Shown: positions 1-5,587 of the stretch, one piece after another
Numbering within the stretch: position 1 is the first letter of the stretch
How the letters are laid out: each line of letters starts with the position of its first letter
Source of the DNA: Pseudomonadota bacterium
Lineage (GTDB): Bacteria > Pseudomonadota > Alphaproteobacteria > Rhizobiales > Hyphomicrobiaceae
Direction: 5' to 3'
Length of the DNA: 6,380 nt
NCBI GenBank assembly: GCA_023428365.1
Contig: JAEYYQ010000079.1
Coordinates: 1-6,380 of the forward strand
Translations under genes and position numbers: made by a program
The notes under the pieces: generated by a model
The model's database searches: none
The model's input: the letters and a program-made list of their open reading frames with translations, nothing else
What the model was told of the DNA's origin: nothing

Positions 1-684
1 GGTCATGTCGGGTTTCGGGCAGCACCATTCAGCACCGTCGATAACGCCCTTTTCGAGCGCCGGCAGAATTTCACCACCGCCCATCGCAACGGCGGCAACG
101 CCGATGTCGCTATAGATCTGTCCAGGACTGCCCGGCGGCATGCGGACACGCAGTTTGCGGAAATCGGCCATGCTGTTGATCGGCGCTTTGAACCAGCCCA
201 AAGCTTCGGGGCCAACCGGCTGCAGGATGAAGCCCTTGACGTTGACCTTCATCTCTTTCCAGAGCTCGTCATAGAGCTCCTTGCCGCCACCGTACTGGAA
301 CCAGGCCAGCCACGCGAAGTTGTCGAGGCCCAGGCCCGAGCCCGCGGGCGGGGAGCCGAACAGCGCCGCGGCAGGGTGCTTGCCGGACCAATAGTGCGTC
401 CACGCAAAGCCACCCTCGATCAGGCCTTTATCGACTGCATCGAGGGTATCGTTCACCGCGACCACCGCGCCTGCGGGAAGGACTTCCATTTGCACGGTAT
501 TGTTCGTCAGAGCAGCGACGTCCGTCGCAAACTCCTTCAGCATGATAACTTCGTCGGCCGTCGTCGGAATAACCGACTGAATACGGATTTTCACCGTCTT
601 ATCCTGAGCAATGGCACCACCGGCAAACGTGGTCACCACTGCCGCAGCGCTTAATGCGCCGGCAAGCCAGCCTTTCAGTGTCAT
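1..684 (-). CDS. TRAP transporter substrate-binding protein, DctP type (C-terminus beyond the left edge)
   Basis: This is the periplasmic receptor of a tripartite ATP-independent periplasmic transporter, which delivers an organic acid or similar solute to a QM membrane pair driven by an ion gradient. The visible 228 residues begin with a Sec signal peptide: Lys4, a hydrophobic stretch to about 22, then AIA|Q with likely cleavage after residue 26. The mature start KTVKIRIQSVIP is a typical first beta strand. Family hallmarks follow: LRVRMPPG (178-185), whose arginine normally pairs with the substrate carboxylate, and GGEILPALEKGVIDGAEW (203-220). This resembles the TakP-like branch. The start at 684 is supported by GGGAGG at 693-698, eight bases upstream. 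Family members are about 330-370 residues, so roughly a third is missing. The dctQ/dctM partners are expected further left but are not seen. The residues after GAEW are CCPKPD, where many relatives have a GP-type sequence. The family call is firm; the substrate is unknown. Confidence 0.93.
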   Translation of the reverse strand, partial: MTLKGWLAGALSAAAVVTTFAGGAIAQDKTVKIRIQSVIPTTADEVIMLKEFATDVAALTNNTVQMEVLPAGAVVAVNDTLDAVDKGLIEGGFAWTHYWSGKHPAAALFGSPPAGSGLGLDNFAWLAWFQYGGGKELYDELWKEMKVNVKGFILQPVGPEALGWFKAPINSMADFRKLRVRMPPGSPGQIYSDIGVAAVAMGGGEILPALEKGVIDGAEWCCPKPDMT

Positions 685-708
685 GAGTGCAACCTCCCTA
701 GGTGCAAA

Positions 709-722
709 GCTCCTTTTGGAGC
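709..722 (-). repeat. Small hairpin in the leader of the TRAP binding-protein gene
   Basis: GCTCC-TTTT-GGAGC is a perfect five-base-pair inverted repeat with a four-base loop. It ends about ten bases upstream of the GGGAGG ribosome binding site (693-698). No U-tract follows on the minus strand, so it is not a standard terminator. It could influence translation or mRNA stability, or be chance. Confidence 0.3.
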
Positions 723-777
723 CATTGGATTTTTCGTTCGGAGTCAGTCGGGTCTTTGGTGCCCGTTTCTTACTTCA

Positions 778-790
778 AGACGTAACGTCT
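778..790. promoter_or_regulatory. Perfect 13-bp palindrome, possible operator
   Basis: AGACGT-A-ACGTCT is a perfect six-base inverted repeat about one central base, in the 153-base gap between iclR and the TRAP gene. A T-rich patch (CATTTTTTTGATATAT, 791-806) adjoins it. On the minus strand it lies about 95 bases upstream of the TRAP start, a plausible operator position. IclR-family regulators usually bind palindromes of about this length. I could not define a convincing -35/-10 pair here. The one-base centre makes it a poor RNA hairpin, so a DNA-binding site is more likely than a terminator. Confidence 0.35.
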
Positions 791-837
791 CATTTTTTTG
801 ATATATGGGCAAGCGTGAGTCGCGCTCGAAACGCGCC

Positions 838-1701
838 CTACAGGTGTTTGCGCGACATGTTTGCTGAGAATGTCGAGCTCAATCGGGTTGCTGCTTCGCG
901 CATGGTTGGGACGAACGTCAGCAGATCCTGGAGACTGACGCGCGCTTCCGGTGCCGATACTGCGATGCCGCCAACGACTTGACCGGTTTTGGTAATCACC
1001 GGAACCGACACGCAGACGACGCCCTCGATGAACTCGCGATCATCCGTTCCGATACGGGCGCGGGCGACATGATCGAGCGCCTCGTTCAGCATGTTCTGAT
1101 CGGTCAGCGTGCGTGTGGTGTAGCGGGACAGTGTCATGCCGGCGAGAGCCGAGGCGCGATCCGGCGGCGGGAGCAGAGCCAAAAGCAGCTTGCCAATCGC
1201 TGTGCAGTGAGACGGCACGCGACTGCCAGCCTCGAAGCGCAGCCCCAGCGGCCATTTGGCTTCCACGCGGTCGAGATAGATAACATCGGATCCAACCAGG
1301 ATGCCGAAGTTGCAGGTTTCACCGGTTTTCTCGGATACGGAGCGCAGGATCGCATGCCGCCGGTTGCGCGGTGCAGCAGCAGCCAGCGTCGTCAGCGATA
1401 ACGAGATCAGGCGCGGGCCTTCCACAAAGCCGCGTCGCATCGCGTCTTTTTCGAGAAATCCCATATCGGTCAGCAGCGTCGTGATGCGATGTGCCGTGGG
1501 CTTCGTCAGGCCGCACGCGCGGACGATTTCCGACATCGTCATCGCCTGCTTGGAGGCTGCAACGACCTCCAGGATCGTGAAGGCCTTTCCCATCGCTCCA
1601 AGTTGAGTGAGTTCGTTGGGAGCAGACGAGGACAGGCTTCCGCTTTCTGGCCCGCTCGCGTCATTCTGGGCGTCAATTTCGGCCTGCGTGTTTTCCGGCA
1701 T
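838..1701 (-). CDS. IclR-family transcriptional regulator
   Basis: A 287-residue dimeric DNA-binding repressor or activator responding to a small catabolic ligand. Residues 1-35 are a polar, Ser/Asn-rich extension. The winged helix-turn-helix spans about 36-102: GKAFTILEVVA, then TMSEIVRACGLTKPTAHRI (55-73), with the recognition helix in LTKPTAHR, and a wing around 83-97. The effector domain carries the family signature GSRVPSHCTAIGKLLLA (159-175) and the late motif EFIEGVVCVSVPV (223-235). ATG at 1701 is chosen because it gives a normal family length with GGGGG-type bases about nine upstream. The frame stays open to a GTG at 1779, which would add 26 poorly supported residues. The gene is divergent from the flavin oxidoreductase and 153 bases upstream of the TRAP gene in the same direction, so it probably regulates one or both. 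The ligand cannot be predicted. Confidence 0.93.
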   Translation of the reverse strand: MPENTQAEIDAQNDASGPESGSLSSSAPNELTQLGAMGKAFTILEVVAASKQAMTMSEIVRACGLTKPTAHRITTLLTDMGFLEKDAMRRGFVEGPRLISLSLTTLAAAAPRNRRHAILRSVSEKTGETCNFGILVGSDVIYLDRVEAKWPLGLRFEAGSRVPSHCTAIGKLLLALLPPPDRASALAGMTLSRYTTRTLTDQNMLNEALDHVARARIGTDDREFIEGVVCVSVPVITKTGQVVGGIAVSAPEARVSLQDLLTFVPTMREAATRLSSTFSANMSRKHL

Positions 1702-1827
1702 GTGCAAGACCCCCGGGTTCACAGCTCGATGGACTATGCGGCGTCGCGCCGCCGCAATCAATGGATGTCCGCGGCCCACGTGTTCGGCACCGGGATGTCA
1801 CATATGCTTGAGTACGGGTTGTTCGTG

Positions 1828-1845
1828 ATACTGCGTACGCGATAT
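1828..1845. promoter_or_regulatory. Imperfect 18-bp palindrome, candidate IclR operator
   Basis: ATACTGCGTACGCGATAT is centred on the perfect octamer GCGTACGC (1833-1840). Seven of nine symmetric pairs match, with mismatches only at 1831/1842 and 1832/1841. It lies in the spacer and -10 of the weak plus-strand promoter candidate, where a bound repressor would block transcription. It differs in sequence from the palindrome at 778-790, so the two are unlikely to be the same protein's site unless recognition is loose. Confidence 0.35.
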
Positions 1846-1872
1846 ATCCTTTGTTCGAAAGTCTTGATCTGC

Positions 1873-1887
1873 AGAACTGTTGGTTCT
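1873..1887. repeat. 15-bp inverted repeat AGAAC-N5-GTTCT
   Basis: AGAAC (1873-1877) and GTTCT (1883-1887) form a perfect five-base inverted repeat around TGTTG. The right half overlaps the third of the spaced GTTC elements. It sits about 40 bases before the oxidoreductase start, downstream of the candidate promoter, where it could be an operator or a short leader hairpin. Confidence 0.3.
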
Positions 1888-1915
1888 AGGATTTCATCCG
1901 TTCAGCCTCAATCGC

Positions 1916-1920
1916 AGGGA
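1916..1920 (+). promoter_or_regulatory. Ribosome binding site that selects the second ATG
   Basis: AGGGA directly abuts an ATG at 1921 but lies six bases before the ATG at 1927. Only the second spacing is normal for a Shine-Dalgarno sequence, so 1927 is taken as the start. The first ATG would add just two residues (MP). Confidence 0.65.
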
Positions 1921-1926
1921 ATGCCA

Positions 1927-3042
1927 ATGGCAGAGAGTGCCCTATTTTCACCCGCGCAGCTCCGCGGCCTGACGCTCGACAATCGCATCGTCGTGGCTCC
2001 GATGTGCCAGTATTCGGCGACCGATGGAACGATGAGCGACTGGCATATGATGCATCTGGGCTCGCTGTCGAATTCCGGCGCCGGTCTTTTGATCCTGGAA
2101 GCGACGGGAGTTGAACCGGAAGGCCGGATTTCTCCTGCATGCCCAGGGCTTTACTCGGATGCGAACGAGCAGGCACTGACGCGTGTGGTGAGTGCGTGCA
2201 AACAGTTCGGAAAAGCCAAAATCGGCATTCAGCTTGGGCATGCCGGCCGTAAGGGTTCAACCAAACGGCCTTGGGACATGAACGGGCATAACGACCGCCT
2301 CGTCGATGGGGCTTGGCAAACCAAAGCGCCATCGGCACTGCCGTTTGCGCCGGGCTGGATCGAGCCGGTCGCTATGACCGAGAAGATGATCGAGGATCTT
2401 CTGGAGAAGTTCGTTGCCGCGACGCAGCGTGCGCATCGCGCCGGTGTCGACCTCATCGAAATCCATGGTGCGCACGGCTATCTCCTGAACCAGTTCCTGT
2501 CGCCGCTTTCGAACAAGCGGGAGGACCGTTGGGGCGGAAGCCTCGAGAACCGGATGCGGTTGCCGCTTGAGGTTTTCAAAGCAATGCGTGCGGTCTGGCC
2601 GGACGAAAGGCCGCTTGGGATTCGCATTTCCGCGGTCGAATGGGTCGAGGGCGGACTGACCATCGAAGAGTCTGTTGAATTGTCCCGCCGGCTCAAAGAC
2701 CTTGGCTGCGATTTCATGGATGTATCGACCGGCGGCAACGATCCGGCTCAAAAAATCGTTCTTGGCCCTGGCTATCAGGTGCCGTTTGCAGAACGCATCA
2801 AGCGCGAGGTCGGCATTCCGGTCATGGCGGTCGGGCTGATTACCGAGCCGGAGCAGGCTGAGGAAATCATCGCGGACGGTAAGGCCGATTTTGTCGCGCT
2901 TGCCCGGGCCTTCCTGGACGATCCGCATTGGGGATGGCATGCTGCCTATCGCTTGGGCGTGGTTCCCAACTGTCCGCCCCAATATCTCCGGGCAACTCTC
3001 AAGACCTGGCCGCCTGCGCAACGCTACGCCGCGTCGGCCTGA
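1927..3042 (+). CDS. NADH:flavin oxidoreductase, Old Yellow Enzyme family (YqjM/XenA-like)
   Basis: A cytoplasmic FMN enzyme of 371 residues, expected to use NAD(P)H to reduce activated C=C bonds such as enals, enones, cyclic enones or nitro compounds. It is a single TIM-barrel domain of the short 'thermophilic-like' type. VAPMCQYSA (23-31) contains Cys27, the position that tunes flavin potential in YqjM and XenA. QLGHAGRKG (102-110) is the FMN-contacting loop. The substrate-binding histidine pair is His180/His183 in IEIHGAHGYLLNQF, with the likely proton-donor region at Tyr185. Arg233 (GIRIS) and the phosphate-binding region GLI...ALARAFLDDP (303-333) complete the FMN site. No C-terminal iron-sulfur or second flavin domain is present, which argues against a 2,4-dienoyl-CoA reductase. 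It is the first plus-strand gene opposite iclR, with the aldehyde dehydrogenase 108 bases downstream. An aldehyde product passing to that enzyme is plausible but inferred. Confidence 0.93.
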   Translation: MAESALFSPAQLRGLTLDNRIVVAPMCQYSATDGTMSDWHMMHLGSLSNSGAGLLILEATGVEPEGRISPACPGLYSDANEQALTRVVSACKQFGKAKIGIQLGHAGRKGSTKRPWDMNGHNDRLVDGAWQTKAPSALPFAPGWIEPVAMTEKMIEDLLEKFVAATQRAHRAGVDLIEIHGAHGYLLNQFLSPLSNKREDRWGGSLENRMRLPLEVFKAMRAVWPDERPLGIRISAVEWVEGGLTIEESVELSRRLKDLGCDFMDVSTGGNDPAQKIVLGPGYQVPFAERIKREVGIPVMAVGLITEPEQAEEIIADGKADFVALARAFLDDPHWGWHAAYRLGVVPNCPPQYLRATLKTWPPAQRYAASA

Positions 3043-3056
3043 CAATCTCCGCATTC

Positions 3057-3109
3057 CGGGGCCGTATCTCGCAGTCGTCACCACAAACTGCTTGCGGGTG
3101 TAGGCCCCG
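3057..3109 (+). repeat. Long-loop inverted repeat between oxidoreductase and aldehyde dehydrogenase genes
   Basis: CGGGGCC (3057-3063) and GGCCCCG (3103-3109) can pair as seven G/C pairs around a 39-base loop, followed by ATCGTCTTT. It could be a weak partial terminator or a processing element separating the two genes. The long loop and short T-run make it unconvincing as a standard intrinsic terminator. Confidence 0.25.
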
Positions 3110-3150
3110 ATCGTCTTTAAGGTGCTGAACTCAGCGTGAAAGGCCCAATA

Positions 3151-4581
3151 ATGTACGAAGAACTCAGTCTATACATCGATGGTAAGTTCACCCAGGGTAA
3201 CAGCGGCGTCACCTCGGACGTCCTCAATCCTTCGAAGGACACGGTCCTCGGCAAGCTGCCTCACGCCAAGAAGCCGGAATTGGATGCCGCTCTCGCTGCA
3301 GCCGACAGAAGCTACAAGGAATGGAAGCGGGTTTCGGCATACGAGCGCTCCAAGATCCTGCGTAAAGCGGCCGATCTCCTCCGCGCCCGTTCTGACGACA
3401 TCGCGAAGGTCCTGACGCAGGAACAAGGTAAGGTCCTGGTCGAAGCGAAAATGGAAGTTCAGGGCGCGGCCGACATCATCGATTGGTTTGCGGAAGAAGG
3501 CCGTCGCGCTTATGGCCGCATCATTCCGGCCCGCGCCGACGGTGTGCGCAACATGGTTGTCATGGAGCCGATTGGTCCGGTTGCCGGCTTCGCTCCGTGG
3601 AATTTCCCGGTCACGCAGGCGACGCGCAAGATCGCGGCTGCGCTTGCTGCCGGTTGCTCCATCATCATCAAGTGCCCGGAAGAAACGCCTGGCTCGCCGA
3701 TCGGTCTCGTCCGTTGCTTCCATGACGCGGGCGTGCCGGCTGGTGTGATCAACTTGGTATACGGAACACCGGCTGAGCTGTCGGAGTACCTGATCCCGTC
3801 GCCAATCATCCGCAAGGTCTCGTTCACCGGTTCTGTGCCGGTCGGCAAGCATCTCAACGCGCTCGCCGGTGCGCACATGAAGCGCGCAACGATGGAGCTC
3901 GGCGGACATTCGCCCGTGCTCGTGTTCGATGACGTCGATACCGAGCAGGTCGCAACGCTGATGGCGGCTCTGAAGTACCGCAACGCCGGTCAGGTTTGCA
4001 TCTCACCGACGCGCTTCTTCGTGCAGGAAAAGGCGTACGACAAGTTCGTTGCAAAGTTCACGGACATTGCAAAGCGGACCAAGGTCGGCGACGGCCTGGA
4101 GGCAGACACGAAGATGGGTCCGCTGGCCAATCCGCGCCGCGTCAACGCCATGGAAATGCTCGTTCAGGATGCTCAGGAAAAAGGTGCCAAAGTCGCGACT
4201 GGCGGCAAGCGTATCGGCAACCAGGGCAATTTCTTCGAGCCGACGGTTCTCACCGACCTGCCGGAAACCGCGCGCATCATGAATGAAGAGCCATTCGGCC
4301 CGGTCGCTCTGATGCTGCCGTTCAAGGACACCGAGGAGGTGCTGAAGCGCGCCAACAAGCTGCCGTACGGTCTGGCCAGCTATGCCTTCACGCGCAACGC
4401 CAAGATTGCAACGCAGGTTGCGGACGTCCTCGATAGCGGCATGGTAACCATCAACCACCAGGGTCTCGCTCTGCCGGAAGTTCCGTTCGGCGGCGTCAAG
4501 GACTCGGGCTATGGCCACGAGGGCGGCGCCGAAGGCCTGCAGGTTTACATGACGGCCAAGTTCGTCAGCCACCTGGGCTAA
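3151..4581 (+). CDS. NAD-type aldehyde dehydrogenase, succinate-semialdehyde dehydrogenase family
   Basis: A 476-residue cytoplasmic dehydrogenase that oxidises an aldehyde or semialdehyde to its acid. All catalytic landmarks are present: PWNFP with Asn151 (oxyanion), Lys174 in IIIKCPEETP, FTGS (225-228) in the Rossmann loop, general base Glu249 in MELGG, nucleophile Cys283 in NAGQVCISP, and EEPFGPV with Glu380. The C-terminal PFGGVKDSGYGHEGG (445-459) is typical of the SSADH/GabD branch. Glu177, three after Lys174, is where ribose-binding glutamate occurs in NAD-preferring enzymes. The second cysteine of the CxC redox switch found in some SSADHs is Ser285. The ATG at 3151 is preferred because AAAGG (3139-3143) lies seven bases before it. 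An in-frame GTG at 3136 would add five residues and has poorer spacing. Succinate semialdehyde is the family default; alpha-ketoglutarate semialdehyde or another omega-oxo acid is also possible. Confidence 0.92.
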   Translation: MYEELSLYIDGKFTQGNSGVTSDVLNPSKDTVLGKLPHAKKPELDAALAAADRSYKEWKRVSAYERSKILRKAADLLRARSDDIAKVLTQEQGKVLVEAKMEVQGAADIIDWFAEEGRRAYGRIIPARADGVRNMVVMEPIGPVAGFAPWNFPVTQATRKIAAALAAGCSIIIKCPEETPGSPIGLVRCFHDAGVPAGVINLVYGTPAELSEYLIPSPIIRKVSFTGSVPVGKHLNALAGAHMKRATMELGGHSPVLVFDDVDTEQVATLMAALKYRNAGQVCISPTRFFVQEKAYDKFVAKFTDIAKRTKVGDGLEADTKMGPLANPRRVNAMEMLVQDAQEKGAKVATGGKRIGNQGNFFEPTVLTDLPETARIMNEEPFGPVALMLPFKDTEEVLKRANKLPYGLASYAFTRNAKIATQVADVLDSGMVTINHQGLALPEVPFGGVKDSGYGHEGGAEGLQVYMTAKFVSHLG

Positions 4582-4589
4582 TCGAAACC

Positions 4590-4652
4590 TCAGATGCAAT
4601 TTGGGGCGGCTTGTAGGAATGCGAGCCGCCCCAATGCTTTTGGGGCATCTGA
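4590..4652 (+). terminator. Nested stem-loop terminator between convergent genes
   Basis: TTGGGGCGGCT (4601-4611) and AGCCGCCCCAA (4624-4634) form a perfect 11-base-pair stem with a 12-base loop, followed by TGCTTTT on the plus strand. It begins 20 bases after the aldehyde dehydrogenase stop and 55 bases beyond the metalloprotease stop, so it can serve both convergent genes. An outer stem, TCAGATGC (4590-4597) with GCATCTGA (4645-4652), encloses it. CCCCAA (4629-4634) can also pair with a second TTGGGG (4640-4645), giving an exclusive alternative hairpin. The T-run is short, so termination may be partial. Confidence 0.75.
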
Positions 4653-4689
4653 ACCCAAGCCGACACGGAAATTTCGCGCGAGGAGTAGA

Positions 4690-5454
4690 CTACTTCGGCT
4701 GCTCGGCGCGCATTGACGCTGCAGCGGCTTTGGCCATGATGGGGTCAGGCATCGAGCCGGGAACCGGAATCGGCGCCCCAGGCTTGGGACCGTAAAGCTG
4801 TACCGCGCCCTCGATATCTCCGCGCTGCAAAGTGCGGAAACGCTCCTCATACCGGAAATGCATAAGCTGGCCGGCTGCGTTCGGATGGTCGAGACCGATG
4901 GCGTGGCCGATCTCGTGCGCGACAGTGTAGCGAACGTCGTAGGCGGTGAGATTGCCGTCAAATCCGATCTTCCAGCGCTGCTCCGGATTAAGGCAGATGA
5001 GCGAGCGCTCGATGCTGCGCACGTCGTGGACGTCGGCATTCTGTTTGTAGGCGACGTTGGCGAAGGCACGTCCCGTCGGTCGAAGCTGGGCGCCGATCAG
5101 AATCCCGGCGCGCGCAGGATCGTCCACTTCTGTGAAGGTGATATTGGCAACCGCCTGCCACATATCGAACGCGGCGCGGACTTCCTTCCGGAACGTGTCA
5201 TGAGCGATGCGTGATTTGCCGAGCAAGCCCTCAACTGGACCAATCGATTCGCAGTTCATCGCGTCGGGGGTTTGCGTGGGAGCCGTCACAAAAGCGTAGG
5301 TTACGTTTGCCGCGAGGATTTCGCCTGTCCAGGCAACCCCCCGACCATCGAGTTTCAAAAGACGGAACCCAATTGGTGTCTGCGCGTTGGCACCAACGAA
5401 TGCAGTCACTGTGACCGCGGCTAAGACGAGGAAAGCCAGAATGGATTTCCTCAT
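4690..5454 (-). CDS. Secreted matrixin-type zinc metalloprotease
   Basis: A 254-residue exported metzincin peptidase (family M10A-like). The N-terminus has Arg2/Lys3, a hydrophobic core (5-20) and ANA|Q, a signal-peptidase I site after residue 24. HEIGHAIGLDHP (180-191) is the full HExxHxxGxxH zinc motif: His180, His184 and His190 bind zinc and Glu181 is catalytic. The Met-turn is Met198, eight residues after His190 as in matrixins, but in LMHF instead of the usual LMYP. The ending RGDIEGAVQLYG (211-222) is the matrixin helix that closes the fold, followed by a Pro/Ala-rich tail of about 30 residues. Cys68 and Cys154 are the only cysteines and could form a disulfide. No PRCGxPD cysteine switch is present and the region before the catalytic core is short. 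The ribosome binding site is weak (GGGG about eight bases before ATG). Substrate and role are unknown. It is convergent with the aldehyde dehydrogenase and unrelated in function. Confidence 0.9.
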   Translation of the reverse strand: MRKSILAFLVLAAVTVTAFVGANAQTPIGFRLLKLDGRGVAWTGEILAANVTYAFVTAPTQTPDAMNCESIGPVEGLLGKSRIAHDTFRKEVRAAFDMWQAVANITFTEVDDPARAGILIGAQLRPTGRAFANVAYKQNADVHDVRSIERSLICLNPEQRWKIGFDGNLTAYDVRYTVAHEIGHAIGLDHPNAAGQLMHFRYEERFRTLQRGDIEGAVQLYGPKPGAPIPVPGSMPDPIMAKAAAASMRAEQPK

Positions 5455-5543
5455 GACTTAGCCCCGGAAGTGAGTGCCCGTTCTCCGGTAAGCGCTCGGC
5501 TGTTCAGCCGAAGCGCTGACGCTTGTCGCTGCAACATCATGAG

Positions 5544-5576
5544 CACAGACTAAGGTCTGTGTGGCCTGCCGGTCAA
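5544..5576 (-). promoter_or_regulatory. Candidate promoter with overlapping palindrome for the metalloprotease gene
   Basis: Read on the minus strand, TTGACC (5571-5576) matches a -35 box well. An 18-base spacer leads to TAGTCT (5547-5552), a poor -10 box. The 18-base palindrome CACAGAC-CTTA-GTCTGTG (5544-5561) covers the -10, a classic place for an operator. Transcription would begin about 85 bases before the protease start and include the stem-loop at 5491-5517 in the leader. This competes with the small-RNA reading of the same interval. Confidence 0.35.
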
Positions 5577-5587
5577 TCGGCAGCGAC

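Larger units (their letters stand above)
1702..1926. promoter_or_regulatory. Divergent control region between iclR and the flavin oxidoreductase gene
   Basis: This 225-base non-coding interval must hold the promoters of both divergent genes. On the plus strand TTGTTC (1819-1824), an 18-base spacer and TATATC (1843-1848) form a weak sigma-70-like candidate for the oxidoreductase. GTTC recurs at 1821, 1853 and 1883, and two inverted repeats (1828-1845 and 1873-1887) lie among these. Regulation by the adjacent IclR protein is inferred from the divergent arrangement, which is common in this family. No clear promoter for iclR itself was found. Confidence 0.5.

Noticed and set aside
376..654. Plus-strand frame of 92 codons opposite the TRAP gene
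   Set aside because: It is the antisense shadow of a signal-peptide-bearing receptor with conserved TRAP motifs. No ribosome binding site or family supports it.
778..800. AGACGTAACGTCT followed by T-run as a plus-strand terminator
   Set aside because: With a one-base centre only about four pairs can form in RNA, too weak for an intrinsic terminator, and no plus-strand gene ends there.
1702..1779. N-terminal extension of the IclR protein from a GTG at 1779
   Set aside because: The extra 26 residues look like translated promoter DNA, the family does not need them, and a normal ATG with a purine-rich upstream lies at 1701.
1489..1926. In-frame upstream extension of the oxidoreductase frame by 146 codons
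   Set aside because: It runs through the antisense of the iclR N-terminus and the promoter region. The family length and the AGGGA spacing support a start at 1927.
2257..3084. Long antisense open frame (275 codons) opposite the flavin oxidoreductase
   Set aside because: The plus-strand frame has full Old Yellow Enzyme motifs. The antisense frame has no recognisable family, is rich in Arg/His/Pro, and reflects the lack of stops in GC-rich codon shadows.
3092..3120. Possible separate promoter for the aldehyde dehydrogenase (TTGCGG then CTTTAA)
   Set aside because: Both boxes are poor matches and such pairs arise easily by chance. Cotranscription with the oxidoreductase across 108 bases is equally likely.
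3169..4599. Antisense open frames (246, 157 and 198 codons) opposite the aldehyde dehydrogenase
   Set aside because: All overlap a complete, motif-verified dehydrogenase and read as low-complexity shadow translations without domain features.
5386..5397. GTTGGCACCAAC palindrome
   Set aside because: It lies inside the signal-peptide region of the metalloprotease coding sequence and is explained by coding constraint plus chance.
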